Below are positions 1 through 9,417 of a DNA stretch of 64,000 bases, piece after piece (within the stretch, counting starts at the first letter, position 1; every line of letters starts with the position of its first letter). A model generated the notes under the pieces. That model did no database searches. It was not told the origin of the DNA and worked only from the letters and a program-made list of their open reading frames with translations. Location of the stretch: assembly GCF_014646915.1 (NCBI RefSeq), contig NZ_BMOE01000009.1, positions 62,001 through 126,000 on the forward strand, given 5' to 3'. Origin of the DNA: Deinococcus aquiradiocola (lineage in GTDB: Bacteria > Deinococcota > Deinococci > Deinococcales > Deinococcaceae). A program made the position numbers and the translations under genes.

Positions 1-1
1 C

Positions 2-958
2 GTGCTGGACGACACCACCCTCCGCCAGAACCTCAGCACCGCCCGCCTGCAGCTGCAGAACGCGCAGATCAACCTGTCGCAGGCGAGCCGCAACGCCGGA
101 CAGAACACCACGCAGCTGAACGCCACCGTCCAGAGCGCCCGCGCGAACCTCCAGAAGACCCAGCAGACCGTCACCGCCAACCGCGACCTGTTCCGGCTGG
201 GCGGCATCTCGCAGGCGGACCTGACGGCCAGCGAAGCGCAGCTCGCGCAGGCACAGGCAGACCTCGCGCAGGCACAGAACAGCGCCGCCCAGAACGGCCA
301 GAGCGGCGCGGGCAGCATCGCCCTGCTGCAGAACCAGGTGCAGCAGGCGCAGGCGAGCGTCACGCAGGCGCAGGACAACCTGAGCAAGGCCACCATCCGC
401 GCGCCCTTCGCGGGCGTGATCGCCACCCTGCCTGTCGAGGTGGGCGAGAGCGTCCAGAACGGCGCGACCGCCTTCCGCCTCGTCGACCCGCGCGCCCTGA
501 CCGTCGAGTTCAACGTCGCGCCCTCCGACGCGGCCAGCTTCACCCGCGGCACCGGCATCAACATCCAGTACGGCGACCGCAAGCTCACGGGCCGCGTTCG
601 CGAGGGCGACCGCGTGGCCGGCACGGACCGCCTCGTGCCGATCAGCGTCCGCCTGGACAGCAGCGACGGCCTGCCCGTCGGCGCGCCCGTCCAGGTCCGC
701 TACACCCTCAAGCTCGGCGGCGGCCTCAAGGTCCCCGTGGACGCCATCCAGCAGACCGGCGGGCAGAACGTCGTGTACGTCGCGAGCGGCAACGTCGCCC
801 GCCTCACCAGCGTGCAGATCGTCACGCAGTCCGGCAGCACCGCCATCGTCAGCGGCCTGAACGAAGGGGACCGCGTCATCGACCCCATCCCGCCCAGCCT
901 CGGCGACGGCAGCAGCATCCAGGCGGACGGCACCGGCAGTACCGGAGGCAACCCGTGA
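2..958 (+). CDS. RND efflux periplasmic adaptor (HlyD/AcrA family), 5' partial
   Basis: This is the C-terminal 318 residues of a membrane-fusion protein; the real start lies before the window. Residues about 1-125 are rich in Gln, Ala and Leu with heptad spacing, as in the alpha-hairpin of these adaptors. A lipoyl half follows ([14 protein letters not shown] near residue 130), then beta-barrel and membrane-proximal sequence and a Gly/Ser-rich tail. The family links an inner-membrane RND pump to an outer-membrane channel. Its stop overlaps the start of the pump gene by 4 nt (GTGA), so the two are translationally coupled. The family call is firm; the substrate is unknown. Confidence 0.9.
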   Translation: MLDDTTLRQNLSTARLQLQNAQINLSQASRNAGQNTTQLNATVQSARANLQKTQQTVTANRDLFRLGGISQADLTASEAQLAQAQADLAQAQNSAAQNGQSGAGSIALLQNQVQQAQASVTQAQDNLSKATIRAPFAGVIATLPVEVGESVQNGATAFRLVDPRALTVEFNVAPSDAASFTRGTGINIQYGDRKLTGRVREGDRVAGTDRLVPISVRLDSSDGLPVGAPVQVRYTLKLGGGLKVPVDAIQQTGGQNVVYVASGNVARLTSVQIVTQSGSTAIVSGLNEGDRVIDPIPPSLGDGSSIQADGTGSTGGNP

Positions 959-3900
959 CGCACGACCCGCTCACTCCCGGCACCCCCCAGGAGGCCGAGC
1001 CGCGCATCAACCCGGCCGTGAACTTCAGCGTCAAACGCTACGTGTTCTCCATCGGCATCTTCGTCGCCATCGTGCTGCTCGGCCTGCTCAGCCTCCCGAA
1101 GCTCGGCGTGGATCTCCTCCCGAACTTCGAGGTGCCGATCCTGGCCGTGTCCACCTCGTACTCCGGCGCGACGCCCGACCAGGTGGACCGCAACGTGAGC
1201 CGCAAGATCGAGGACGCCGTCAGCACCCTGTCCGGCGTGTCCGACATCAGCAGCACCTCCGTCAGCGGCCAGAGCGCCGTCGTCATCACGTACCAGAACG
1301 GCACCGACATCGACTCCGCCGCGAACGCCGTCAGTCAGGCCGTCGCCGGGATTCGCGGCACGCTCCCCACCGACGCCGACGCGCCCGTCGTGCAGAAGTT
1401 CGACCCGAACGCGCAGCCCGTCATCACGCTCGCCCTGCTCGGCGGCACCGAACGCGTCAGCACCCTCAACACCTACGCCAGCGACAAGCTCAAACCCCTC
1501 CTGCAGCGCGTGAACGGCGTCGCCGACGTCACCGTCACCGGCGGCCCCGACCGGCAGGTGCAGGTGCAGCTCGACCCGCAGAAACTCCAGAGCTACAACC
1601 TCACGCCCGCCCGCGTCATCAGCGCCATCCAGGCGTCCGCGCTCGACCTGCCCGCCGGGAACATCACCCTGAACGGCAACCAGGTGGGCTTCAGCACCCG
1701 CAACACCCCCACCAGCATCGGCGACGTGCAGCGCATCCAGGTGGACTCGCAGGCCGGCATCCGCGTGCAGGACGTCGCCAGCGTCCGCGACGGCAGCGCC
1801 GACGCCACCACCTACGCCCGCCTGAACGGCCAGCCCGCCGTGCTGATCGGCATCCGCAAGGCCAGCGGCACCAACAGCGTCAGCGTCGTCGACAACGTCC
1901 GCGCCGCCATGAAGACCGCGCAGCTCCCCGAGGGCTACCAGGTCGTCGCCGCGAGCGACGGCACCCGCCAGACGCGCAGCAGCGTCAACGACACCTACAA
2001 GGAATTCTTCATCGGCATCCTCGCCGTCGGCGTGGTCGTCCTGCTGTTCCTGGGCCGCCTGAACACCGTGTTCGCCGTCGTGCTCGCCATCCCCATCTCC
2101 ATCAGCGCCGCGCCGCTGCTGTACGGCGCGATGGGCTTCACGCTCAACATCATCTCGCTGCTCGCCATCATCGTCGCCATCGGCATCGTGGTCGACGACA
2201 GCATCGTCGTCGCCGAGAACGTCCAGCGGTACCGCGACCGCGGGTACAGCCGCGTGCGCAGCGTCCTGCTCGGCGGGTCCGAAGTGTTCAGCGCCGTCAC
2301 GGCCGCCAGCTTCAGCCTCCTCGCCGTGCTCATCCCGCTGAGCTTCATGCCCGGCATCCTCGGGCAGTTCTTCCGGCAGTTCGGGCTGGGCCTCGCCGCC
2401 GCCATCACCCTCTCGTGGCTGGAATCCCTGCTGTTCCTCACGGTCCGCATGGCATACACCTCCGACCCGCAGCCGCTCACGTGGCGCGGCCTCGGGCAGC
2501 GCGTCGCCGCGTTCCCCGCCACGCTGCGCTGGGCCTTCACGCACTTCTACAAGGTCTGGGGCCTGATCGGCCTCGCCCTGTACGCCGGCGCCCTGTACGC
2601 CGCCTCCCGTCAGACCGGACCCGTCGTGTTCGTGGCGCTCCTTGCGTACCCGCTCGTGCTGGGCGTCGTCCGGTACGTCCTCGTGGTCCTGTACGGCCTG
2701 CTCGAAGCGCTGACCGGCACGCTGCACGGCATCACGGACCGCGCCGTGGACCGCGTCGCGGACGCCTACGCCCGCAGCGTCGCGTACCTGTTGCCCCGCA
2801 ACGGCCTCGTGATCCTCGTCGCGCTGCTGTTCCTCGCGACCATCATCATCCCGCTCAAGGGCGTGGGCTTCGCGTTCACTCCCAAGAGCGACACCGGCGA
2901 GCTGCAGGTCACGCTCACCATGCCGCCCGCCGCGAGCCTCGACCAGACGAACGGCCTCGTGAGCCGCATGGAGACGTACCTGCTCGCGCAGAAGGACCTG
3001 CGCCTCCTGTCCACCAGCGTCAATGCCACCACCGCCACCCTCGACATCACCCTCGTCCCCAAGACGCAGCGTGACCCCATCGATACGGTCGTCGAACGCT
3101 ACAACGCCGCGCTGCAGCCCATGGCAGCCCGCGTGACCGGCACGAACCTCGTGGTCGGCGTGCAGCAGGCCGGACCCGGCGGCAGCTACGACGTCTCGCT
3201 CGCCCTCACCGCGCCCAACCAGACGCTCCTGCAGCAGCGCAACCGCGACGTGGTCGCCCTGTTCAGCCGCGACGCGCAGGTCAGCGTCGTCAAGAGCAGC
3301 CTCTCCGAAACGAAACAGGAACGCAACTTCGTGCCGTCCAGCGCGCAGCTCGCCGGGACGGGCCTCACCGTCAACGACATCGCCAGCGCCCTGCGCAGCT
3401 ACAACAACGGCACCACCGCAGGCACCCTCCGCGACGGCGACGACAGCATCGACATCGTCGTGCGACTCGACCCGGCCCTCGTCGCGGGCGACCAGGCCCT
3501 CCTGTCGCAGACCGTGTACTCGCAGGCGCTCGGCGCGAACCTCCCGCTCGGCTCGCTCGGCCGCTTCCAGCTGCAGCAGGCGCCCGCCACCATCAACCGC
3601 TACAACAAGGCGTACACCGCCACCATCAACCTCAACCTCAAGAAGGGCGCCCCCAGCCCCTTCCAGTACCAGACGACCCTCATCAAGAAAGCCGAAACCG
3701 CCGGATACCTGCAGGGCGGCGTCACGCTCGGCAACGCCAGCGCCTTCGGTTCCGCCGGACTGACGGGCGACCTCGTCTTCTACGGCCCGCTCGTCATCCT
3801 GCTCGCCGTGCTCCTCACGTACCTCGTGCTCGGCAGTCAGTTCAACAGCTTCCGCTACCCGCTGTACCTGCAGCTGCCCGTCCCGCTCGCCATCGTGGGC

Positions 3901-4326
3901 GGCGTGTGGGCCCTGTACCTCTTCAAGACGAACCTCGACGTCATCACGATCCTCGGCATGGTGATCCTGCTCGGCCTCGCCACCAAGAACGCCATCCTGT
4001 ACCTGGAGTTCGTGGTGGAACGCATGCACACGCAGAGCATCTACGACGCGCTCGTCGAATCCGCCCGCCTGCGCTTCCGGCCGATCCTCATGACGACCCT
4101 CACGGTCCTCGTGATCAGCATCCCGCTCGTGTTCGGGCAGGGCGAAGGCGCCGAGTTCCGGCGCGGCCTGGGCATCGTGATCCTGGGCGGCGTCATCACC
4201 AGCACCCTGCTGACGTTCTACGTCGTGCCCGCCGTGTTCTACCGCTTCGAACGCAACCGCAGCGGCAAACGCCGCGAGGAGGACGACACGCGCCCCCTCC
4301 CGGACGGCATGCTCCCCACCGACTGA
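955..4326 (+). CDS. RND multidrug efflux pump permease (AcrB/MMPL superfamily)
   Basis: The product is 1123 residues, normal for an inner-membrane proton-driven RND pump. The first membrane helix is near residues 26-48, a large periplasmic domain follows, and the proton-relay motif [10 protein letters not shown] starts at residue 413 with Asp414 and Asp415. The second half repeats the plan and has [11 protein letters not shown] with Lys1011, the expected relay lysine. The start is GTG inside the stop of the adaptor gene, giving a two-gene efflux unit. The sequence does not tell the substrate. The gene ends exactly where a small mobile element begins. Confidence 0.95.
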   Translation: MTHDPLTPGTPQEAEPRINPAVNFSVKRYVFSIGIFVAIVLLGLLSLPKLGVDLLPNFEVPILAVSTSYSGATPDQVDRNVSRKIEDAVSTLSGVSDISSTSVSGQSAVVITYQNGTDIDSAANAVSQAVAGIRGTLPTDADAPVVQKFDPNAQPVITLALLGGTERVSTLNTYASDKLKPLLQRVNGVADVTVTGGPDRQVQVQLDPQKLQSYNLTPARVISAIQASALDLPAGNITLNGNQVGFSTRNTPTSIGDVQRIQVDSQAGIRVQDVASVRDGSADATTYARLNGQPAVLIGIRKASGTNSVSVVDNVRAAMKTAQLPEGYQVVAASDGTRQTRSSVNDTYKEFFIGILAVGVVVLLFLGRLNTVFAVVLAIPISISAAPLLYGAMGFTLNIISLLAIIVAIGIVVDDSIVVAENVQRYRDRGYSRVRSVLLGGSEVFSAVTAASFSLLAVLIPLSFMPGILGQFFRQFGLGLAAAITLSWLESLLFLTVRMAYTSDPQPLTWRGLGQRVAAFPATLRWAFTHFYKVWGLIGLALYAGALYAASRQTGPVVFVALLAYPLVLGVVRYVLVVLYGLLEALTGTLHGITDRAVDRVADAYARSVAYLLPRNGLVILVALLFLATIIIPLKGVGFAFTPKSDTGELQVTLTMPPAASLDQTNGLVSRMETYLLAQKDLRLLSTSVNATTATLDITLVPKTQRDPIDTVVERYNAALQPMAARVTGTNLVVGVQQAGPGGSYDVSLALTAPNQTLLQQRNRDVVALFSRDAQVSVVKSSLSETKQERNFVPSSAQLAGTGLTVNDIASALRSYNNGTTAGTLRDGDDSIDIVVRLDPALVAGDQALLSQTVYSQALGANLPLGSLGRFQLQQAPATINRYNKAYTATINLNLKKGAPSPFQYQTTLIKKAETAGYLQGGVTLGNASAFGSAGLTGDLVFYGPLVILLAVLLTYLVLGSQFNSFRYPLYLQLPVPLAIVGGVWALYLFKTNLDVITILGMVILLGLATKNAILYLEFVVERMHTQSIYDALVESARLRFRPILMTTLTVLVISIPLVFGQGEGAEFRRGLGIVILGGVITSTLLTFYVVPAVFYRFERNRSGKRREEDDTRPLPDGMLPTD

Positions 4327-4490
4327 TACGGTGTTGATCCGATTCCAGGGATGCCGGGAACAGCACCGGCATCCCTTCTTGGGCAAAACAGCGCCCTGCA
4401 GGACGCTTGCCCGCTTCCATCTCCTCAACACCGTACTTTTTGGCGCCCTTGTCGCTCGGCTGAACTCCAAAAGTTCAGCTCAAAACCGTA
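4327..4490 (+). mobile_element. Stop-codon-anchored MITE-like element, copy A (164 bp)
   Basis: The left end TACGGTGTTGA and right end TCAAAACCGTA are inverted repeats (10 of 11). The element is flanked directly by TGA on both sides: 4324-4326 is the pump stop codon and 4491-4493 repeats it, which looks like a 3-bp target duplication. Inside are a strong hairpin (GGGATGCCGG 4348-4357 with CCGGCATCCC 4366-4375, followed by TTCTT), a third copy of the end sequence (TCAACACCGTA 4425-4435), and a hairpin GCTGAACT/AGTTCAGC near the right end. It has no coding capacity. The first hairpin could terminate transcription of the efflux genes. Confidence 0.8.
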
Positions 4491-4590
4491 TGACCTTCAG
4501 TCCGTTCCGGCCGTACGCGCGTGCCGCTCCCAGCCCGGGGGCGGCACGCGTCCGTTCTCCCCGGGCGGCACTCCTCACGCCCGCACCTGC

Positions 4591-4596
4591 CATCAT
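4591..4596 (+). promoter_or_regulatory. -10 element CATCAT (leaderless start)
   Basis: CATCAT lies 6 nt before the GTG at 4603. It departs from TANNNT at the first base, so it is a weaker case, but the spacing supports this start. Confidence 0.45.
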
Positions 4597-4602
4597 GCTC
4601 GC

Positions 4603-5340
4603 GTGCGCTTCCCTGTTCCCGTCACCCTCGCAACCCTGGCCCTGCTGAGCGCGTGCGCTCCCGCAGACGCGCTCGGCACGGCCGACGTCACGTACCAGGG
4701 CACCGCCTACGCCGTCGTGACCGTCACACCGGGCCGCGACCACCTGCGCCTCTCCTGGCAGGGCCTCGACGGCCAGCCGTACGGCACGGTCGGCGCCCTG
4801 AAGGCCGCGCTGGCCGCGCAGGGCCGCCGCCTGCTGTTCGCCACCAACAGCGGCATCTACGCGCCCGGCCTGCGCCCCCTGGGCCTGCACGTGCAGCGCG
4901 GCGAGACGCTCACGCCCCTCAACCGCGCCACCAGCGGCGGGAACTTCGCCCTCGTCCCGAACGGCGTGTTCTGGGTCAGGGGCGACCGGGCGGGCGTCAC
5001 CGAGACGCGCGCGTACGCCCGCAACGACCCGCGCCCCGACTACGCCAGCCAGTCCGGCCCGCTCCTCGTGCAGGGCGGACAACTGCACCCCAGCTTCAAC
5101 AGGGGCAGCACCAGCTTCAAGCTCCGCAGCGGCGTCGGCGTGTGCGCGGGCGGCGTCGTCAAGTTCGCGATGAGCGAAGGCCCCGTCAACTTCTACACCT
5201 TCGCGACGTTCTTCCGTGACCGGCTCGGCTGCCCCGACGCGCTGTACCTCGACGGCACCATCAGCACCGTGTACACCCCGCAGCGCGGCGACCGGCAACT
5301 CGTCCCGTACGCGGGCATGTGGGCCGTCACCGACCGCTGA
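4603..5340 (+). CDS. Phosphodiester glycosidase-like lipoprotein (DUF2233/NAGPA family)
   Basis: The 245-residue product starts at GTG, chosen because it gives a clean lipoprotein signal (hydrophobic run ending LLSAC) and a -10 box at the right distance. The open frame reaches 250 nt further upstream but there lies within the mobile element. The segments FATNSGIYAPG, PLGLHVQRG, GNFALVPNGVFWV and the late DALYLDGTIS are typical of the DUF2233/NAGPA fold, which contains phosphodiester alpha-GlcNAcase-type enzymes. The protein is probably anchored at the cell envelope. Its substrate is unknown. Confidence 0.8.
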   Translation: MRFPVPVTLATLALLSACAPADALGTADVTYQGTAYAVVTVTPGRDHLRLSWQGLDGQPYGTVGALKAALAAQGRRLLFATNSGIYAPGLRPLGLHVQRGETLTPLNRATSGGNFALVPNGVFWVRGDRAGVTETRAYARNDPRPDYASQSGPLLVQGGQLHPSFNRGSTSFKLRSGVGVCAGGVVKFAMSEGPVNFYTFATFFRDRLGCPDALYLDGTISTVYTPQRGDRQLVPYAGMWAVTDR

Positions 5341-5450
5341 ACCGCGCCGCCCAGCGTTGCTGGTGAAGGGGGGTCAGTGGGTGGGGTTGGGGATGCTGGC
5401 GAGGTCGTCGGTGCCGCGTTCGGTGTCCAGGGCCGTGGTGCGCCAGCCGC

Positions 5451-5456
5451 TATGCT
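5451..5456 (+). promoter_or_regulatory. -10 element TATGCT (leaderless start)
   Basis: TATGCT ends 7 nt before the ATG at 5464, so the transcript should begin at or next to the start codon. It also argues against the ATG at 5452, which lies inside the hexamer. Confidence 0.7.
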
Positions 5457-5463
5457 GCTGGGC

Positions 5464-6948
5464 ATGACTGGCCCTGCCGACGCTGCCCTGCCCGTGCCGC
5501 TCGTGACGCTGGAGGGTGTGCGCGTGACGCAGGGCGGCGCGACGGTGCTGAGTGACGTGACGTTCACGGTGCGAGCGGGGGAGGCGTGGCTGCTGACCGG
5601 CCCGAACGGAGGCGGCAAGAGCAGCCTGCTGGGCGTGCTGCGCGGGGACCTGTCGCCGCAGGAGGGGCGTCGCCGGTACGTGCTGGAGGGTGAGGTGCGC
5701 GTGTCGGCGGTGCGGGCGCGGCGGCTGCTGCCGCTGGTGAGTCCGGCACTGGAGGCGTGGTTCCTGACGCGCGACTGGGTGCAGTCGGTGTCGGACGTGC
5801 TGCTGGTGGGCCTGGAGGGCGAGATGCTGCGCCTGCGCGAGCCGGACGCGGCCGCCCGGGCGAGGCTGGCGGAGGTGGCGGCCCTGACGGGCCTGGAGGG
5901 CCTGCTGGAGCGGGACGTGCGGACCCTGTCGCACGGGCAGCGGCGGCGCGTGCTGCTGGGGCGGGCGCTGATGCCGCGCCCGGCGGGCCTGCTGCTGGAC
6001 GAGTTCACGGACGGGCTGAGCGTCCCGGCGCGCGCGGAGCTGCGCGGCACGCTGGAGCGCGTGGCGGCGTCCGGGGTGGCGGTGGTGCTCGCCACGCACC
6101 GGCCGGATGAAGCGCCCGGCCTGGCCTGGCGGCACCTGCGGGTGGAGGGCGGCACGGTCCGGGAGGAACCCCTGCCCCCAGTGGGCGCGCCGGACCTGGC
6201 GGTGGGCGGCCCGCGCCTCGCACCCGCCCCACGGGCGGCGGACGGGGAGGTGCTCGTGGCGGTGCGGGACGCGGAGGTGTACCGCAACGGGCACCGGGCG
6301 CTCGGCCCGCTCGACTGGGAGTGGCGGCGCGGGCAGCACTGGCTGGTGACCGGCGAGAACGGCGCGGGCAAATCCACCCTGGCGCGCCTCGTGGCGGGCG
6401 AGTTCCACCCGGCGCTCGGCGGGCTCGTCACGCGGCCCTTCCTGAAAGACGCGCAGGGACAGCCGCGCGACGTGCTGCGTGAACGCCGCCGCGCGATCGG
6501 TGTGGTCGGCGCGGAACTCACCATCCGGCAGCGGCGCGACTGGACGGGGGAGGCGGTGCTGGCGTCCGCCTTCCACGGCAGCGAGGGGTTCGCGGGCGGC
6601 CTGACGGACGCGCAGGCGCTCGCCGTGCAGCGCGTCGCAGGGCGGCTCGGCGTGACGGACCTCCTGCCACGCCGCGCGGACACCCTCTCGCAGGGGCAGC
6701 TGGGGCGACTGCTGCTGGCGCGCGCCGTCGTGCACGCCCCCACGCTGCTGGTGCTGGACGAGGCCCTGAACTTCCTCGATCCGGACGGTCAGCGGCGCTT
6801 CCTGGACCTCCTGCCGGACCTCACGGCGACCGGCACGCACCTGCTGGTCGTCGCGCACCGCGAGCAGGACGTGCCGCGCGGTCTGACGCACCACCTGCAC
6901 CTGAACGCGGGCCGCGTGGCGGGCGTGAAGGCCCTCACGCCCGACTGA
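5464..6948 (+). CDS. Tandem ABC ATPase, ModF/PhrA-like
   Basis: The 494-residue product holds two ABC domains and no membrane segments. Domain 1 has Walker A TGPNGGGKSS, signature LSHGQRRR and Walker B LLLDEF. Domain 2 has Walker A TGENGAGKST, signature LSQGQLGR and Walker B LLVLDEALN. This arrangement fits the ModF (photorepair protein PhrA) group of cytosolic tandem ATPases linked by sequence to molybdate transport. No molybdate permease or binding protein is nearby, so the role is open. Mobile-element copy B begins on the base after its TGA. Confidence 0.8.
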   Translation: MTGPADAALPVPLVTLEGVRVTQGGATVLSDVTFTVRAGEAWLLTGPNGGGKSSLLGVLRGDLSPQEGRRRYVLEGEVRVSAVRARRLLPLVSPALEAWFLTRDWVQSVSDVLLVGLEGEMLRLREPDAAARARLAEVAALTGLEGLLERDVRTLSHGQRRRVLLGRALMPRPAGLLLDEFTDGLSVPARAELRGTLERVAASGVAVVLATHRPDEAPGLAWRHLRVEGGTVREEPLPPVGAPDLAVGGPRLAPAPRAADGEVLVAVRDAEVYRNGHRALGPLDWEWRRGQHWLVTGENGAGKSTLARLVAGEFHPALGGLVTRPFLKDAQGQPRDVLRERRRAIGVVGAELTIRQRRDWTGEAVLASAFHGSEGFAGGLTDAQALAVQRVAGRLGVTDLLPRRADTLSQGQLGRLLLARAVVHAPTLLVLDEALNFLDPDGQRRFLDLLPDLTATGTHLLVVAHREQDVPRGLTHHLHLNAGRVAGVKALTPD

Positions 6949-7073
6949 TACGGTTTTGATCCGATTCCAGGGATGCCGGAAGCAGCACCGACATCCCTTC
7001 CATCTCCTCAAAACCGTACTTGTTGGTGCTCGCTTCGCTCGGCTGAACTCTACAAGTTCAGCTCAAAACCGTA
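6949..7073 (+). mobile_element. Stop-codon-anchored MITE-like element, copy B (125 bp)
   Basis: The ends TACGGTTTTGA and TCAAAACCGTA are perfect 11-bp inverted repeats, and the end sequence occurs a third time inside (7008-7018). TGA flanks it on both sides (6946-6948, the ABC gene's stop, and 7074-7076). Relative to copy A it lacks about 40 bp after the first hairpin. The right-hand TGA is also the left flank of a second, older element. Confidence 0.85.
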
Positions 7074-7076
7074 TGA

Positions 7077-7150
7077 GACCAGATTGAGCTGAACGCCTGG
7101 AGTTGAGCCGTTCGGAGCGTGAAGCCGCCGCCCAGCCGCGAGCACCGGAG
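7077..7150 (-). repeat. Degenerate short relative of the element family (B2)
   Basis: Starting right after the TGA at 7074-7076, the sequence GACCAGATTGAGCTGAAC is identical to the left end of the copy at 21284, and the following bases decay from the shared GAGCTGAAC...GTTCAGC module. Its outer right end is not clear. It implies two insertions at the same stop codon, B being the later one. Confidence 0.6.
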
Positions 7151-7231
7151 CGCCGGACCCGGCACCCACATCATGCCTTCATGTTCGCTTCAGGCGGTCA
7201 CGTTGTGGTGAGCCTGACAGAGTGCCGTCCG

Positions 7232-7237
7232 CATACT
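7232..7237 (+). promoter_or_regulatory. -10 element CATACT (leaderless start)
   Basis: CATACT is 6 nt before the ATG at 7244. The first base differs from TANNNT. Confidence 0.5.
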
Positions 7238-7243
7238 CGCGGT

Positions 7244-8392
7244 ATGACGACGCACGACCCTTCCGCGCCGGACGTTCACGAGGCCGCCTTCAATCCCGCC
7301 GCCCCGGCGTCCCCGTTGGAACGCGCGCGTTCCCTGCTGCACCTGACGCGCCAGGCGATGGCCGCGCCGGACCTGCAGGGCGGACTGCTGCCCGTCATGG
7401 AGGCCCTGCTGTCCGGCACGGCGGCGGTCGGCACGGCGTACTTCGAGGCGTCCGGCGATCAGGCGCTCGTGTACCAGGTGCGTGCCGCGGCGGGGGAGAT
7501 GCCGTCCACGGCGGGCATGGCGGCCATCGCGGCACACGGCCTGCCCGCCAACGTGCCGCTGCTGCGGGTGCTGCAGGAGGCGCCCGAAGCGCTGTTCTAC
7601 GGGGACGTACACGCGTCGCCGGACACGCAGGGCTTCGTGGAGCTGGGCGTCGCGAGTCTCGCGGCGGCGCCGGTGCAGGACACGCAGGGCGAGCTGTTCG
7701 GAGCGCTGCTGATGCACACCTTCCGGCCGCACGCGTGGACGCACGACGAGCGGCAGCTGTTCGGGATGGTGGCGGACACGGTCGCGTCGCTCACGTGTCG
7801 CCTGCGGGCCGAGGAGCACATGCGGGCCGCGCAGGAATCGAGCCTGCGGGCGCTGGGGCTGGCGCTGGAGGCGCGGGACGGCGAGTCGCTGGGGCACACG
7901 GACCGCGTGACGGCCCTCGCCCTGAAGATGGCGGGCCGACTGGCGTTCACGCCGCAGGAGACGTGCGCGCTGCGCTGGGGCGCGTACCTGCACGACATCG
8001 GCAAGATCGCTGTGCCGGACGCGGTGCTGCTCAAGCGCGGCCCGCTGGACGCGGACGAGTGGGAGGTCATGAAGGGGCACGTCGTGGCGGGCAGCAGTTT
8101 CGCGACGACGCTGGCGTTCCTGCCGGACGCGTCGCTGGCCGTGATCGCGCAACATCACGAACGCTGGGACGGCAGCGGTTACCCGTGGGGGATGAGCGGC
8201 GACGAGATCAGCCTGGGGGCCAGGATCTTCGCGCTGTGCGACGTGTACGACGCGCTCGTCAGCGAACGCCCGTACAAGGAGGCGTGGCGACCAGAGGACG
8301 CGCTCGCGGAGGTGCAGGCGCAGGCGGGACGGCAGTTCGACCCGGCGCTCGTGCCGGTGTTCGTGACGGTCGTGAACGAACAGGAGGGCTGA
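7244..8392 (+). CDS. GAF/HD-GYP protein, probable cyclic-di-GMP phosphodiesterase
   Basis: The 382-residue product has an N-terminal GAF-like sensor (about residues 30-180) and a C-terminal HD-GYP domain. The latter shows the HD pair in LHDIGKIAVPD, HH in AQHHERWDGSGYP, and ALCDVYDALVSERPYK, all usual for enzymes that hydrolyse cyclic di-GMP. There is no signal peptide or membrane helix, so it should act in the cytosol. A diguanylate cyclase is encoded elsewhere in the window (23869-24975). The longer upstream frame is rejected because the -10 box fits this ATG. Confidence 0.85.
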   Translation: MTTHDPSAPDVHEAAFNPAAPASPLERARSLLHLTRQAMAAPDLQGGLLPVMEALLSGTAAVGTAYFEASGDQALVYQVRAAAGEMPSTAGMAAIAAHGLPANVPLLRVLQEAPEALFYGDVHASPDTQGFVELGVASLAAAPVQDTQGELFGALLMHTFRPHAWTHDERQLFGMVADTVASLTCRLRAEEHMRAAQESSLRALGLALEARDGESLGHTDRVTALALKMAGRLAFTPQETCALRWGAYLHDIGKIAVPDAVLLKRGPLDADEWEVMKGHVVAGSSFATTLAFLPDASLAVIAQHHERWDGSGYPWGMSGDEISLGARIFALCDVYDALVSERPYKEAWRPEDALAEVQAQAGRQFDPALVPVFVTVVNEQEG

Positions 8393-8407
8393 ACCGGGCC
8401 TGCCGGG

Positions 8408-9223
8408 TCAGGCGTGCGTGGCGCCGGGTGCGGGTTCGGTCTGCAGGCGGTCCGCGAGGGCGTTCAGGTACGTGCCGAGCGCGCCCGGGCCGTCCACGGT
8501 GTCGTTCGCGTGCGGGCGCAGGAGTGGCAGGTTGCCGAGCTGCACGGCGTGCCCGGCGACCTGCAGCATGGCGAGGTCGTTGTCGGAGTCGCCGAAGGCG
8601 AAGGTGTGGGCGCGGTCCACGCCGAGCGACTGCGCGATGGCGAGCAGTGCCGCGCCCTTGTCGGCCCCGGCGGGCGTGACGGTCAGGAAGTCCGTGTACG
8701 GTTCCTGCGCGCCGGTCATGACGAGGTGCGGGTGCGTGTCGGCGAGCGCGTCGCGCCAGCCGCGAATGCCGGGGTGGTAGAAGCCGACCTTCTGCACGCG
8801 GTCCGTGGGGGCGGCGGCCAGGGGGGCGTGCGGGCGGCGCGACAGCCATTCGGGGACGGGCGTGCCTTCGGGCAGGTCCACGTACACCTGCTCCTCGGCG
8901 AAGGCGATGACGCGGGCGTCGTCGAGGCCGTGCGCGAGGACGGCCTGCAGGTCCTCCTGGCTGAACACGGCGCGGGTGTGCAGTTCGCCTCCGATCTCGA
9001 TGCGGCCACCGTTGTTGGTGGCGACCGCGTCGGGCCGGGCCGCGTCGAGCACGTCGGCGGGCGGCGTGTCGCGGCCGGTGATGATGGCGGTCAGGACCTT
9101 CTGGCCGGGCAGGTCGCGCAGGCGCGCGAGGGCCTGGCGGGTGTCTGCGGGAACAAGGAGGCCGCCGTCAGGGATGAGGGTGCCGTCCAGGTCGAAGGCG
9201 AGCAGCAGGGGCGGGCGTGACAT
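8408..9223 (-). CDS. HAD-superfamily phosphatase (Cof-like)
   Basis: The 271-residue protein begins with the HAD motif FDLDGTLIPDGG (both catalytic Asp present). It has ITGRDT in the motif II region, a lysine in DKGAAL, and FGDSDNDLAML as motif III/IV. The large cap between motifs II and III is that of the Cof/sucrose-phosphatase group, which dephosphorylates small sugar or nucleotide phosphates. It is convergent with the HD-GYP gene (15 bp apart) and has its own -10 box. The substrate cannot be read from the sequence. Confidence 0.85.
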   Translation of the reverse strand: MSRPPLLLAFDLDGTLIPDGGLLVPADTRQALARLRDLPGQKVLTAIITGRDTPPADVLDAARPDAVATNNGGRIEIGGELHTRAVFSQEDLQAVLAHGLDDARVIAFAEEQVYVDLPEGTPVPEWLSRRPHAPLAAAPTDRVQKVGFYHPGIRGWRDALADTHPHLVMTGAQEPYTDFLTVTPAGADKGAALLAIAQSLGVDRAHTFAFGDSDNDLAMLQVAGHAVQLGNLPLLRPHANDTVDGPGALGTYLNALADRLQTEPAPGATHA

Positions 9224-9228
9224 GACTC

Positions 9229-9234
9229 AGGCTA
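9229..9234 (-). promoter_or_regulatory. -10 element TAGCCT (leaderless start of HAD gene)
   Basis: On the minus strand TAGCCT is followed by 5 nt and the ATG at 9223. Confidence 0.6.
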
Positions 9235-9255
9235 GCGCAGGGTGGTCAGCGGCGC

Positions 9256-9291
9256 TTGACGCCTGCGCCATATGTAACTAGTCTGATTACA
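9256..9291 (+). promoter_or_regulatory. Promoter with overlapping inverted repeat upstream of the SnoaL-like gene
   Basis: TTGACG (9256-9261) and TAGTCT (9279-9284) are 17 bp apart, a good -35/-10 pair. TGTAA (9273-9277) and TTACA (9287-9291) form an inverted repeat with 9 bp between, directly over the -10, as an operator would. The resulting leader of about 125 nt is unusual here, where many genes are leaderless. Confidence 0.55.
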
Positions 9292-9364
9292 GGTTGGGTG
9301 GAGGGCGTGCAGAGCGCCGCTTCCGCCTGCGTCCCTGTGCTGCCCGGCCTGCGCCCACCCCACA

Positions 9365-9383
9365 TGTCACAACATCGGTGACA
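9365..9383 (+). promoter_or_regulatory. Inverted repeat TGTCAC-N7-GTGACA in the SnoaL-gene leader
   Basis: A perfect 6-bp inverted repeat with a 7-bp centre lies between the promoter and the start codon. It could be a second operator or a small RNA hairpin. It is not the Crp consensus, whose half-sites have the opposite order (TGTGA...TCACA). Confidence 0.35.
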
Positions 9384-9417
9384 CGTTGCCCTGCCGCCCC
9401 ACACCCAAGGAGTCACG

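Noticed and set aside
700..4470. A 1256-residue open frame on the minus strand opposite the efflux pump
   Set aside because: It is a shadow caused by high third-position GC of the pump gene. Its translation is low-complexity (runs of Gly, Ala, Glu, Asp, His) with no motif.
9365..9383. Crp binding site upstream of the SnoaL-like gene
   Set aside because: The half-sites are in the wrong order for TGTGA-N6-TCACA.
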